Shown piece by piece: positions 47,850-59,569 of a DNA stretch of 64,000 bases (position 1 is the stretch's first letter; the number at the start of each line of letters is the position of its first letter). The stretch comes from Mytilus edulis (taxonomy: Eukaryota; Mollusca; Bivalvia; Mytilida; Mytilidae). A program made the position numbers and the translations under genes. The notes under the pieces are model-generated. The model was not told the DNA's origin. It did not search any database and saw nothing but the letters and a program-made list of their open reading frames with translations. The DNA lies in NCBI RefSeq assembly GCF_963676685.1, contig NC_092346.1:42219289-42283288 (forward strand), in the 5' to 3' direction.

Positions 47850-50800
47850 GTAAGTCAATTAAATACACTAGATGCTTTTGTAAATCCCAATAAAATATAT
47901 TCATCTTTTGTAATGCCACTTATTTCCAGGTCACCTTATTGTGATATGTCGAACACTATAAAAGGAAACTTTTAACTTGTCATTTTGTTTGGCATGGAAA
48001 GACCTTTAAGTGCAACTTAGTGTTTGTGCTGGGGTCTTAGGATGTGTTATTCTCCACTCAAATTTAAGATGATGGGTATGTGTGCTGGGGTTCGAGCCCT
48101 TTTTTCTACATACATGTAATACATGTAGTATATGGTACCATGATACTATTAAACTGTCAATATATTATGTCCCAGCTCACTTATCATTAATTTTTATGTA
48201 TTTTGAAGAACTGTATGATGCATTTTGAAGCAGTTTAAAGTTTTCTAGTGGCAATTAAGAAAACGTACACCTCGTCCTAAGTCACTGCGGAATCTGAGGT
48301 TCAACTTAAAGTCATAAGAAACCTCAAATTAAAAAAAATCATGCATATGTTTTTTATAACTAAATGGATAGTTTTCATTATACAACTTATGTACATATAC
48401 TTTTTTCTGAGGAAAATTCTTTAATTTGTCCACATGTAGAAGAAGTTTACTTATTTTTAATTGCTTGCTTCCAGGAAGCAATTCACCGGACATATTTTCC
48501 GTATGCATAGTGACCTGAGCGTAACCCTCCTCGTAAAAATTCGGTGATCGCAATACGCATGGGTCTGTCATTAAAATAAACAATTATCTGATTGTAAATG
48601 TTAAACACGTGCTCAATATCCATGCTTTTTGTTATGTGTTTACTATAAGGTGACAATCGGTAAACTTCGGCTTTAAAACACGGCATTTAATGAGCAGTCA
48701 TATTTTTTAAATCATAACAGACAGAGAGAAAAAAAATTTGACGATTATACGATATATTTGCGTAAAAAATGACAAAATCGTGCTCAGAGTTCTAAGTTTA
48801 TGATATATACATGCATTGGTTCAAGAATTGGATAAACATTATTTTTCACCACTCACTGGTTTCATATGACTTTAACAAATAACCCTGGCTACATGTATGA
48901 TCCTATTTACCATGTCAACACCTTTCCGATACTATAAATTTATTTGTCTTTATTTATTTTGGGGGTCATATTTAAGTTCACATGCATGTTTAAGTTCTTT
49001 GGCTGATATATACAGCACTCGCATTAGACTCATCTTGCTTGTCATGATTGATTGAATTTCATATCCTATTCCATGTTTTCAATGATAATCAAGCTGAATA
49101 GTTTATAAATGTTAAATATGTGTATTACCTATACAGATTATTGTTGTAGAATTTTAAGTCTGCTATCTACATGATCTATATCTCATTTATATTCTAATAG
49201 TAAATATCCACACATTCTGATTTTTTCAAAATGTATATTTTTTTCCCATTCAGACGATTAGTCATTTCGGAATATAAAATGTCTAAATATCATTTAGGGG
49301 TACTGGTGTTTTGATTGAAGGAAATGTACGGCGAAGATCAAGGGTGTCAGTCAATACAAAAGACGGAAACAAGGTATGTATATCATGATGGTTTTGTCAT
49401 AAGAAAAGTTCGTGCTCCGCGTGTTGCACCCCTCGCCACTCGTGTTGCTCGTGTAAGAAAAATAACCCATTGAGTAATTCTAATTCGGTAGGTCACATGA
49501 GGAAAATAGGACGGAATTGTGGTTACGGTGATTGTAACATATCCGTCGTCATCTGTGAAACAGATATTCCATAACGAGCAATCAAATCGTGATGGCTTCC
49601 TCTAAAAATTCTAAAGAATGATGTAAACTTCAAATAGATCTTCACATACTTTACAGAGATCTTTTGTTGTAGACACAAGTAAGAATGTGTGACGACCTGC
49701 AGATGTCCTGAAAATGGTTTTTGTGTCGTCGAGTTAAAAAAAAGTAAATCACAAAAAGCATAACTCCGAGAAAAATTCAAACGAAAATCAAATGACAAAA
49801 TCCAAAGCTCAAACACATCGAACGGATGGATAACAAATTTCATATACCTGACTTGCTACAGGCAATTTATTATGCATAGAATGGTGGATTAAACTTGGTT
49901 TTATAGCTACATGTAGCTAGGTTAAACTCTCAGTTGTATGACAGTCGCCTCAATCCATTTTATTGACAACGATGTGTGAATTGACATTTTATACATGAAA
50001 TATGTATTGAATTGAAAATAATTTGAAATATTTTCGCTCCATTTATACAAACAATAAAGTACTTGGAAGTGGATAAATATTAAAAAATGTTCTTTTATTC
50101 AATTCTCTTGAATCAATACATACTCATACAAGGTTTTATACTTATTTTTATGACTGGACTGACGCTTCGAACAGAGTTATTTTTGTATCAAGGAATGCGA
50201 TTATAGTGCTTTTAATTAACAATTCGCAGTGTAAGATACCTTTTTTTTAAGTTAAGGTAATAGTTTACAGAGAAGGTTCAAGAATATGTATTATATGTTG
50301 ATGCTGCCAAATCCATCGAATTGACTCATATATCGATTTTTGTACTCATAGGTCTATTTTATGTTTCATGAAAACACGTTGTTCGATTTAAAATAATAAT
50401 AGTAGACAATGTTTGACGTATTCTCTTCAACGGATGAAAATCGTGTCTTCTTGCTTCTGTAATTGCTTACTTTTTTAGGATTCTTCATTTATATAAAAAA
50501 ATAAGGAGATGTGGTATTGATGTCAATGCTACAATATCCACCAAAGTTCAAAGAGTGTCACAGATGGAGGCAATTATAAAAAACCTGTAAGACCTTCAAC
50601 AACGAGAAAACACTTCATTGAGTGGAGTGCATAAGTAGCGAATATGTTATATATAATTAACGCTACTGTGTCTATTTCCCTGGGGGTATATAGCAAATGC
50701 ATTAATCAGGAAATGGTGTTAAAGGTGTAATCACTCTTTGGTAATGTCGTATATAAGGACAATTGCCAGATAGTCTGGAGTCTTGTATTAGCTCTTTATT

Positions 50801-53800
50801 TTATGTCTACATGAATCTATGAAATTCAAAATCATTGTAAGCATTATTTGTCTTCATTATTACTTTGGAATGAGCTTTCCACTATAGATTTACTAGATTT
50901 GCAGTACATTGTATAAAGGCTTTCACAATAAATTTCAATCCTAATATATGTTTTTATTTCCACTTAAGTGACAACAAAAGTCTTCTTTTCCGATTGAATA
51001 AGTTCTGTCTTAGAGACTATAGAAAAACAATCTCTCATTGCCTTTGTTCATCGATTGATAAAAGCAGAGATGAAATAAAATTTGTCAAATGATATACCAA
51101 AACGTGTCATTTTCGCTTCACCTCATACCAATAATTCGATACAAATGATTTGTCTAAGGAAATGATAGACCACAAATATGTCATTACTATTTTTTACATT
51201 GGCCAACAAAGTAGGTAATAAGTATTGAATCTTATTGGTCACCCCTGTAATGTCTTCTTATATCGCAATTGCAGAAGGTATGATTTGTAATAGTAGTGGG
51301 CTAATACTAATCAGCTGCTATCTTGTGATCTACAGTCATTAAAGAATAGAGACACATAGATGTTAGGCAAATTAGTAAATGGATAGACACTTTAGTGGTT
51401 TTAATTACCAATAAAGAATTCATGATGGTCCGTTAGAACATTTACACAAAACTGACTTGGCTTTTGAAATAATGAGTTGCTTAATTGCCTTCCTGTCCCT
51501 ACAATGCGATAGATAATGCAGGGGAAATTTAATCAAGCAAGAGAAAGCAAATGGCCATATTCCTTTCTTCATTTAAGGAATAATCTTGAAAAACATTTAG
51601 TTTCAACAAAATAGAACAGAAGTAAGCCATGATAATGCAAAAATCACACATAGCATCGTTTATAACAAAGTTTCCAGAAGAACTTCTCTTTGGCGGAACA
51701 AATATACGTTAATTTTGGTACCATACGATTTGCTAAATGCACAAAAAGAGTTCTTCTCTTGAAAATTTCATTTATAATGTAACATGCTTTGTGTTTACAT
51801 TTGGAAAAAAATTAACGTACATGTAATATTTAGGCCAATTTGCAAACTTAAGCAACAAATAGTGATGAATGTAAGTTGTCATATTAAAAACATGGTCGAA
51901 AGAATATTCCAGCTTAGTTACATTGCATCCTTGTACCGTTATTTGCATTGTTCTCTTTCGTAGTGCCTTTGACTTATTCTGACCTTCTCGTACAATAAAA
52001 CGCTATAAGATGTTGTTTTTGTGTTTTATAAGATTAAAGACTTGTGTTTTTATATTGTAAGTATTAGTGTATAATCTTGACTATAAAATGTGAAGTTAGT
52101 TGTACGGGGAGTATCTTTTTATATTCTGAGGAGGGGTAGGGGTTCAAGTTTTGTTCGTCTAATTTTGGAACAAGAGGATTTTTTCAGTTCAAACGATTAC
52201 AGCACGGTTAACTATAGCAGCAGGTGAGGTAATTTTTCTGACTACTGCTTCGTATAGACTGCATTTCTTTTTTACATTTAAAGGGTCATGGTTTTAACTG
52301 TCTCTTTTCGAGTAAAGGAACGTCGATCAGAAGATGAAAAATTGGTTCCCTTTAGAATGCAAACGTGATAATATACTATAAACAGATTCTAATATGACGT
52401 TCTTCTTTAATTTGGGTACAAAGCCATGCTCTAATTCGAATAGAACATGGGCTGCACGTAATGAACGTCACAATTGAAATTGTAACGTCAGATGAATTTT
52501 GAACAAAGCCAGAGATGAACATGGACATTTTTGTTGGTGTTGCTCGCTAGGAAATTAATAAAAACATTCTAAAAGTAAGTTTAAATGTTTCTGGTTTTTT
52601 TTTATTGATAAACTGTTGATTTTTCCATAACGTTTTTGTTCATGAAATCAAAATGGCAACATTTGTAGCGTCTATTTTAGGTCCGCTTCGAAGTACAAAA
52701 GTTCAAAATATTCCTATTAGAATCGAAATAATTCGATCATGGCATGCTCTATGCTCATTTTAACATGGTTAGGCATTATATTTGTAAACATTTAATACCT
52801 CGCTTACGCTCGGTGTTAAGATATTAACAAATATAATGCCTACCCATGTTAAAATGAGCATAGAGCATGGCATGAAAGAATTATTTCTCAAGTCAGCCTT
52901 ATGATGGTGACAATTACGTCAGAAAAGAAAACAAAGAGTAAAGCGAATCAAAAGTCAGATATTAAACGCATTTCTTTGTTTCTAGTCAGAGTGTTGTGGT
53001 AATACCATTTCGTTCTTTATTTCAGAAAAGATATTTTGTTCTTCATGTTGATGTACAGAAAGCACACAAAAGAACATTTGACAGTTCTGGAAAAGAAATA
53101 AACCCAAATTTCAGTGAAACACAGAAGGTTGGAACAGGATATCTTAATAAATACAGTAAGCATTTGTATCATTGGGGAATATTTAACAAAACATATCTGA
53201 AAAAAATATTTCTTTTTAAAATTTGTACCTGATTAAAGTAACTCTGAAAATTTTAAATGGCAGAACGGGTCTTTTATGGTGACAATTACTGCTGTAAAAT
53301 CAGAATGTGTTGATGATGAGCTAAATATTGCTTATTCAACAATGTTTTAACGTACAAAACACGTAAACAAATAAAACATTTTATTAGAAACCATTCCTAA
53401 CACCACTCCTCACCACCAAAAAAAACCCAACAAACTGTTTTATACAATTTTATACGTTTGTAGCTTAATATGTGTGTTTGTTTGTATTCCAGAAGTGGAA
53501 GCTAAAGGTGAAACTGATAATATAAATAAACAAGAAGTACAGAAACTTCTACAAAATGATGAAATGGACCAGATATATCGGAAATCTTCTGCACTTATTT
53601 CGCAAGGATGCTTATCGTTTTGGCTACCAGAATCCAAGTTAGAGGATATAGAGATTTTAGATGGAGATTCATTACGGATAACAACAAAGAAGAACAGTCC
53701 TTTAATAGGTTTATTTATTAGGGAAAAGACAGGTCTTGGGTTAAATACGCATAAACTATATCACATTCAAAGCGTCAACGAACTAACAATGCCATAACAA

Positions 53801-56131
53801 CAACAAATAAACGACAAAAATACAAAATAAAACAGTCTACACAACCCAATAAAAACACTTAAAGACTGAGCACCACAAACACCACTAATTCCAACGGGTA
53901 TTTGATACACCCATGTTGTCAACGAGGGTCAGAGCCAAATAAATTAAGGACAGGGTATCAGTCTAATCTAGATCATGACATGGATTAACAGTGCTTCATA
54001 ATAAAGCTTGACAAGACGATTTTAAATACCTCCAAATTATATATTTGATCGATAACGGTATAGGACAATGGCGAATTTATTTACTGCCGTTTTTTTGTAC
54101 TATTATCTGAACTTTGTAATTGCTACTCAGCTAATCAAAATGCTGTTTTATGCACACGCAAAAAAGGAAAAAAATGGTATGATTACCAATAAGACAATTA
54201 ACCACCAGAGTTCAAATATCAAATGACTTGGATATAAGCAATTTAGCAATTTCAATTAAGCTATATGCATTTAACAAAAAAATATAACTGATTTCTGAAA
54301 ACAATCAGCCTAAGTATAAAAAATGTTTTCTTCAAATATATAAATAAATACATTGATTGTATAACATAAGTAGAATTATTAAGGATTTTATTTTCAGAAA
54401 ACTTAACGAAAGTGGAAATTGATTCGTCAACTGTGTCAAATTTTGCAGGAGAAGAAGTTGGCGCAATTTGGACTGATAAAATTATGTCTATGAAATCTAA
54501 TGAAAGAGAAACGACTCCAGCTGACGATAACAACGACGACGAATGGGTATTTATTTATCAGGAACTACCTTATTTAGGGAACGGCCATTTAACTTCAAGG
54601 AGATGGATGGACGTTAAACAACCAACAATCAATCAAGGGGAGGGGGATTATGTTTGTTTTTTAAAATATTTTGAATCCAGATTTTCCAAATATCTTATAT
54701 ATAGTATTAAGTTTCTGAAAAAAAATGATCGATAGCATTTTAAAACTAAATAAAATGGTTCGTGACTTGTGCAAAAAAATAATTATGACTAAAAAAATCA
54801 ATCCCCCCTTTTTTGAAGTTAAATGGTTGCTCCCTTAGCGTTCCTAAAATGATGTAGCATTAAACTGCTTGGTTCTACCACGTGATTGAGAAAGGAAACT
54901 AAACATTGAACTAATAATTGGATGAGAAAACTCATTTACAAGGTCGATTTTTAAGACCATTTGTAAATAGACCACAACAAAAATATAAAAAACAATCAAA
55001 CCATTTTTATAAAAGGAAGGACATACTTTCCAGACAAAAGATGAACTCAGTCGCTAATGACAGAGACATATAATACCATTTATTATATCTTCGTATTTAC
55101 TGAGCAAAATGATCTTTGTTGACTGTTATTGTAGAATCAGTTTAGTGATTAAAGATTGCATCTTCAAGCTACTAACACGATAAGTCTGGGAAAATATGTT
55201 TGCCAATGGTGTCCGTATTGATCCTAATTTTAGTTAATACCCTAGATAATTTTATAGGGATTTTCGGTCAAGGCAAACCAAATTGATGTTCTACTTTGTT
55301 TTGCGTTCGCTCAGTGCTAGTACGTTCATAATTATTTCAGATCAAGAACAAACTCAGAGGCGGATTTAGGGGGGCAGGGGGCCCGGGCCCCCCCTTTTTG
55401 GGAAAAAATTTGGTTGCTTATATAGGGAATCACTGAAGCGTGACTAGAGCGGGCCCCCTCTTAGATCAGTCAGTGGGCCCCCACTGATGAAAATTTCTGG
55501 ATCCGCCACTGAAACACATAAACATTTCAGATTGTTTTGTTGGATTAAGGAAGATAATGCTTTTGAAGAACTAGATTGAGTTTGTTATAGTTTCATGGGA
55601 GTTTTTTTACTTTGTGTATATTTTTCGTCCTGACTGTGACTTGAAGGGCTTGAAATATTAGACTTAACACGAAACAAATGATAAAAAAGACATCGAACAT
55701 GGCCATGCAATAGTTTGTGCCTTATGTAGTCATAATGAAATGTATTTGAAAATAAAAATTCTGTTTCTGTTACTAACGTAGCTATGACCAAGCATAATTT
55801 CAAACATTTCGAAATTTCAAACATGGTCCAATAAGTCATGTACAATCATAGTAAAGCTCGAAAACGATGCTTATTATTAATACTGCCTAATGATGGATAA
55901 ACAATTATAAGGCTCATTTGTTGTTTAACGTGACCAAGTTTTAATCATTGCGCTAGAGTTTCATGTATTTATATGGGCTTTAGCACAGAAACTGTTAAAG
56001 ACCATTTTAATAAAGATATATGGTACACTTTCATTGTAAAAAATCACAAAGATCATCGATCTAGGAAAGTGTTTGTTTGTATCTTACATTTTAAAAAATC
56101 TACTAATCTTTTTGTTTTTCAGGATGACTAA
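47761..56131 (+). CDS. ARPIN: arpin, Arp2/3 complex inhibitor (six coding exons)
   Basis: Arpin is a cytosolic protein that binds the Arp2/3 complex through its acidic C-terminus and inhibits branched actin nucleation at the leading edge, downstream of Rac. Exons by GT-AG and frame: 47761-47849, 49298-49373, 53026-53155, 53493-53708, 54398-54546, 56123-56131; total 669 nt, 222 residues, close to the roughly 226 of vertebrate arpin. Recognisable blocks in order: MSRIYNDK start, GGTGVLIEG, KRYFVLHVDV, PNFSETQKVGTGYLNKY, KVEAKGETD, LSFWLPES, NLTKVEID, GAIWTDKIMS, and the terminal DDEWDD. The EWDD end (219-222) is the acidic motif with the Trp that contacts Arp2/3. All junctions keep the frame, no stops. 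The last exon gives only Asp-Asp-stop and is copied in tandem downstream. Confidence 0.93.
47850..49297 (+). other. arpin intron 1
   Basis: 1448 bp. At 48329-48690 it holds overlapping minus-strand ORFs in a slightly GC-richer patch (GGAGGGTTACGCTCAGG on the minus strand), probably an old dispersed repeat; no domain recognised. Confidence 0.6.
49298..49373 (+). CDS. ARPIN: arpin exon 2
   Basis: Acceptor CATTTAG, 76 nt finishing the split Gly codon and adding 25 codons (GTGVLIEGNVRRRSRVSV, NTKDGNK). Donor GTATGTA at 49374. Phase 0 at its end. Confidence 0.92.
49730..49985 (-). repeat. dispersed repeat, family R1, in arpin intron 2
   Basis: Longest R1 copy: CATAACTCCGAGAAAAATTC, AAATGACAAAATCCAAAGCT, GGATGGATAACAAATTTCAT, ATACCTGACTTGCTACAGGC, GAATGGTGGATTAAACTTGG, TTTTATAGCTACATGTAGCT, TTGTATGACAGTCGCC, GACAACGATGTGTGAA. 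Confidence 0.75.
50502..50612 (+). repeat. SINE-like repeat R3 in arpin intron 2
   Basis: TAAGGAGATGTGGTATTGAT, CCACCAAAGTTCAAAGAGTG, AGGCAATTATAAAAAACCTG and CCTTCAACAACGAGAAAAC, the standard R3 order. Confidence 0.7.
50613..52717 (+). other. rest of arpin intron 2, little structure
   Basis: No exon-like sequence. Near 52396-52475 TGACGTTC and GAACGTCA and GCCATGCTCTA / TAGAACATGGGC form small inverted pairs, and GATTCTAATA (52386) is inverted as TATTAGAATC at 52714, hinting at an eroded element around the next foldback. Confidence 0.45.
52724..52886. repeat. foldback with about 74-bp arms in arpin intron 2
   Basis: Left arm 52724-52799 (GAAATAATTCGATCATGGCA ... TTTAATACC) and right arm 52813-52886 (GTGTTAAGATATTAACAAAT ... 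AAAGAATTATTT) are inverted copies agreeing at about nine of ten positions. The loop TCGCTTACGCTCG is itself nearly palindromic. It sits about 140 bp before exon 3, so a transcript could fold strongly next to the splice acceptor. Confidence 0.85.
53026..53155 (+). CDS. ARPIN: arpin exon 3
   Basis: Acceptor TTTATTTCAG; 43 codons plus one base. Encodes KRYFVLHVDVQKAHKRTFDS through VGTGYLNKY, the best-conserved block. Donor GTAAGC. Confidence 0.93.
53493..53708 (+). CDS. ARPIN: arpin exon 4
   Basis: Acceptor GTATTCCAG; completes a Lys codon and adds VEAKGETDNINKQEVQKL, LSFWLPESKLEDIEIL and RITTKKNSPLI, ending one base into a codon. Donor GTTTAT is weak, but frame and homology with the next exon support it. 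Confidence 0.9.
54165..54245 (+). repeat. SINE-like repeat R3 in arpin intron 4
   Basis: AAAATGGTATGATTACCAAT, AAGACAATTAACCACCAGAG, TTCAAATATCAAATGACTTG, GATATAAGCAATT; truncated copy. Confidence 0.65.
54398..54546 (+). CDS. ARPIN: arpin exon 5
   Basis: Acceptor TTTATTTTCAG; completes a Glu codon and adds 49 codons ending ...NNDDEW at a codon boundary. Contains NLTKVEIDSSTV and GAIWTDKIMSMKS. Donor GTATTT at 54547. The tandem repeat block starts about 21 bp into the intron. Confidence 0.92.
54571..54840. mobile_element. MITE at the head of the array unit (R6), about 270 bp
   Basis: Left end TTTAGGGAACGGCCATTTAA CTTCAA and right end TTGAAGTTAAATGGTTGCTC CCTTA are inverted repeats of about 25 bp with a few mismatches. 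Internal GGACGTTAAACAACCAACAA, TCAAGGGGAGGGGGATTATG and AATCAATCCCCCCTTTTTT. The same element heads units 2, 3 and 4. No ORF. Confidence 0.7.
55355..55511. mobile_element. hAT-type MITE, 157 bp, only in unit 1
   Basis: Left end CAGAGGCGGATTTAGG and right end CTGGATCCGCCACTG are inverted repeats. Interior is GC-rich (GGGCCCGGGCCCCCCC, AGCGGGCCCCC, GTGGGCCCCC), very unlike its surroundings. Units 2-4 have the uninterrupted AAGAACAAACACATAAAT or close variants at this place, so it entered unit 1 after the array formed, or was lost from none of the others by precise excision. Confidence 0.8.
56123..56131 (+). CDS. ARPIN: arpin exon 6 (Asp-Asp-stop)
   Basis: Acceptor TTTTTGTTTTTCAG, then GAT GAC TAA. 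Completes the EWDD C-terminus of arpin. The 3' UTR follows, with AATAAA at 56381. Identical coding copies occur at 59787, 61651 and 63664. Confidence 0.92.
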   Translation, partial: DD

Positions 56132-57770
56132 GTTCTTACTTATGGGAAATGAATCTCAAAGGAAGATAAGAATCTAATGAAATTATACATTCTACACAGA
56201 CTTCAGTAATAATATGGGTTTTTATATTTCCGTGATGATGGAGATATTTTGACAAATGAGCCATGTAACAGGATTATGTTTCGCTGTTATGTAATAGAAC
56301 AGGACTGTAAATAGGAACTAGTATTGAATTGTTACAATTCTAGTGTTAACTTACGTCTGTTTAACAGGTTCAAATTGTGCAATAAAATAATTATACACAT
56401 GCTTTTAAGAAAGAGTATAATGTCTTCCTTTTTTACAGCATATACAGGTATTAATGTTTTTTTTCTGGTAGATAGTTGAATAAGCCTGGTGCATTTGAGA
56501 TAAAGGGGGTCAACAGTAATCACATAAAAAAAAACGGACAATTGTATGTGTAGAAAAACTATGGAATTTTTCTATATCCTTATATTTAAAAATTTCCTTA
56601 TTTAGGGAACGGCCGTTTAACTTCAAGAAGATGGATGGACGTTAAAGAACTAACAATCAATCAATCAAGGGGAGGGGGATTATGGTTTTTTTTCAAATAT
56701 TTTAAATCCGATTTTCCAAATATCTTATATATAGTGTTAAGTTTCTGAAGAAAAAAAAAATGATTGATGGTGTTTTTAAACTGAATAAAATGGTTCGTGA
56801 CTTGTGCAAAAAATAATTATGACTAAAAAAAATCAATCCCCCCTTTTTTTGAAGTATTTGGTTGCTCCCTCAATGTTCCTAAAATGATGTAGCATTTAAC
56901 TGCTTGGTTCTACCACTTGATTGAGAAAGGAAACTTAACATTGAACTTATGAATGGATGAGAAAACTCATTTACAAGGTCGATTTTTAAGACCATTTGTA
57001 AATAGACCACAACAAAAATATAAAAAACAATCAAACCATTTTTATAAAAGGAAGGACATACTTTCCAGACAAAAGATGAACTCAGTCGCTAATGACAGAG
57101 ACATATAATACCATTTATTATATCTTCGTATTTACTGAGCAAAATGATCTTTGTTGACTGTTATTGTAGAATCAGTTTAGTGATTAAAGGAAGCTTCTTA
57201 CACGATAAGTCTGGGAAAATATGTTTGCCAATGGTTTCCGTATTTATCCCAACTTTAGTTAATACCCTAGATGATTTTATAGGGATTTTCGGTCAAGGCA
57301 AACCAAATTGGAGTTCTACTTTGTTTTTTTTTGCGTTCGCTCAGTTCTAGTACGTTCATAATTATTTCAGATCAAGAAAATAAATATTTCAGATTGTTTT
57401 GTTGGATTAAGGAAGATAATGCTTTTGAAGAACTCGATTGAGTTTGTTATAGTTTCATGGGTGTTTTTTTACTTTGTGTATATTTTTCGACCTGACTGAC
57501 TTGAAGGGCTTGAAATATTAGACTTAACACGAAACAAATGATAAAAAAGACATCGAACATGGCCATGCAATAGTTTGTGTCTTATGCAGTCATAATGAAA
57601 TGTATTTGAAAATAAAATCCTGTTTTTGTTACTAACGTAGCTCTGAACAAGCATAATTTCAAACGTTTCGAAATTTCAAACTTGGTCCAATAAGTCATGT
57701 ACAATCATAGAAAAGCTCGAAAACGATGCTTATGATTAAAACTGCATAATGACGGATGAACAATTATAAG

Positions 57771-59409
57771 TACAGTGCCTTCATAAATAACCGACTATCG
57801 ACTTATCTAGACGAGAATGAGGTTCTTGCTGATGAGCAAAATGGATTCAGGAGACATCGTTCTTGCGAAGATCACGTCTTTTCTCTTAGTAGTGTGATTC
57901 GGAACAACGCTAATGTAATTGCAACATTTGTGGATCTAAAGAAAGCTTTTTACTTTGTGGACCGAGATATGTTACTTTATAAGCTTTTACTAAACAATAT
58001 CGACGGCAAAATGTACAAATCTATCAAAAACATTTATTCCTACACAACAGCTAGTATTCGTGTCAATCAGAAGATGTCGGATTGGTTTGTTTGTAACTCT
58101 GTTGTGAAACAGGGAGACAATTGTTCGCCAACTTTGTTTTCTATATTCATTAATGACCTTGTGCAAGAAGTGAACAATTTGGATCTTGGTATAAATATCG
58201 AAGACACCAAATTGTCTATGTTGTTGTACGCAGATGACATTGTACTACTAGCATACAACGAGACGGATATGCAAAGGATGTTGGATAAACTACACGACTG
58301 GTGTAAACGGTGGCGAGTTCTAATAAATACAGATAAATCCAAAGTAGTGCATTTCAGATCTGGCAGACGACAGCGTACATCTTTCCAATTCAAGATTGGA
58401 GACAATGAATTAGAGGTTACAAGTCAGTACAAATATTTGGGAGTAATATTCAACGAGAAAAAAGACTGCATCAAACGCAGAAAATCTAGCAAAAGGTGGT
58501 GGACGTGCTCTAGGAGCAATTATCTCAAAACTTCACAATCTGAAGGAATTTGGATTTAAGACATTTGAGAAGCTGTATAATTCTTGTGTGGTACCAGTAT
58601 TAGACTACAACTCCTCAGTTTGGGGATACAAAGACTTCTCCGGAATCGATAATATACAAAACAAAGCAATTAGATATTTTCTTGGAGTACACAAATTTGC
58701 ACCAAAACTAGCCATAGAGGGGGATATCGGATGGCTACCTTCTAAAGAACGACGATGGCTCAACATGATAAGTTACTGGAATAGACTGCTGTTAATGGAT
58801 AATTCAAGGATTTGCAAACGTATCTTTCAATGGGACTATAGCATATGCTCAAACAACTGGTCGGCAGAAATAAAAACTATAATGACAAACATTGGAGTTA
58901 TGGAAACTTTTCACAATAGAAATAGTTGTGATATAAATAATGCAAAATCAGCACTACTTGAACAGCATAGTCTTGATTGGTTAAAAAACTTAGATAGATA
59001 TCCAAAACTGCGAACATTCAAAACTTTCAAAAATAATTTCTGTGCTGAACCATATGTGAACCTTAACCTACAACGCAACGAACGGTCGATGTTGGCTCAA
59101 TTTAGATGCGGCATTTTACCTCTAAGAATTGAAACAGGACGGTTTAGTGGCGAACCTGAAGACAGCAGACTTTGTAAAATGTGTAGCAAAAATGAAATTG
59201 AAAGTGAAACTCATTTCCTTATTAACTGTGATTTTTATAATGAACTTCGAAATCAACTTTACTCAACCATACCAAGCAAAGAAACATTTTTATCACTGCC
59301 ACACTGTGAACAATTAATACAATTTTTAATTTATTTTCCAAGAAGAACAGCTAAATATATTTTACAAGCATTTACAAAACGCAGACAATTCATTTATGTA
59401 AATAATTGA
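57771..59409 (+). pseudogene. LINE C reverse transcriptase, one frameshift
   Basis: First frame (57771-about 58470; its ORF gains five host codons at 57756): AFINNRLSTYLDENEVLADE, QNGFRRHRSCEDH, domain A FVDLKKAF, then KQGDNCSPTLFSIFINDL (domain B) and LLYADDIVLLA (domain C, catalytic DD intact). A one-base indel near 58468-58474 moves the frame by one; it continues NLAKGGGRALGAIISKLHNL and on through the ORF from 58588 to TGA 59409, with a C-terminal Cys/His finger (CKMCSKNEIESETHFLINCD). Otherwise undamaged, so a recent insertion. Clade not assigned. Confidence 0.9.
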
Positions 59410-59569
59410 ACTACATGACTCTACTATGAAATGATTTAAAGATTTATATTTTTTAAGTGACTTATAGGTCCAATGGGCCGGGTGTACAAATATTGTATTG
59501 ACAAATATTATTATTATACTGTATATATACACAATGTCACTATAATAAACAAATTCGTATTCGTATTCG
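57771..59569 (+). mobile_element. LINE C: 5'-truncated non-LTR retrotransposon in unit 2
   Basis: Flanked by TATAAG on both sides (57765-57770 and 59570-59575), which is single in the other units. Starts within the reverse transcriptase and ends with AATAAACAAATTCGTATTCG TATTCG, a short ATTCGT repeat tail. Different from LINEs A and B in tail and RT blocks. Confidence 0.92.

Larger units (their letters stand above)
54568..56595 (+). repeat. arpin terminal-exon array, unit 1
   Basis: Starts CCTTATTTAGGGAACGGCCA and ends where the same string begins again at 56596. 2028 bp, or about 1.87 kb without a 157-bp hAT-type insert at 55355-55511. Holds most of intron 5, exon 6 (56123), its 3' UTR with AATAAA at 56381-56386, and about 200 bp beyond. 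This is the unit joined to the rest of the gene. Confidence 0.92.

Noticed and set aside
48080..48100. GGGGTTCGAGCCC resembling a tRNA T-arm
   Set aside because: No acceptor stem, anticodon arm or D-arm can be placed around it.
53474..53797. 107-codon ORF taken as a separate gene
   Set aside because: It is arpin exon 4 read through into intron 4; flanking AG and GT and the frame fit the arpin model.
54412..54735. Arpin exon 5 read through as a 107-codon ORF to 54735
   Set aside because: The donor GTATTT at 54547 and the DDEW end match arpin; the rest is the MITE.
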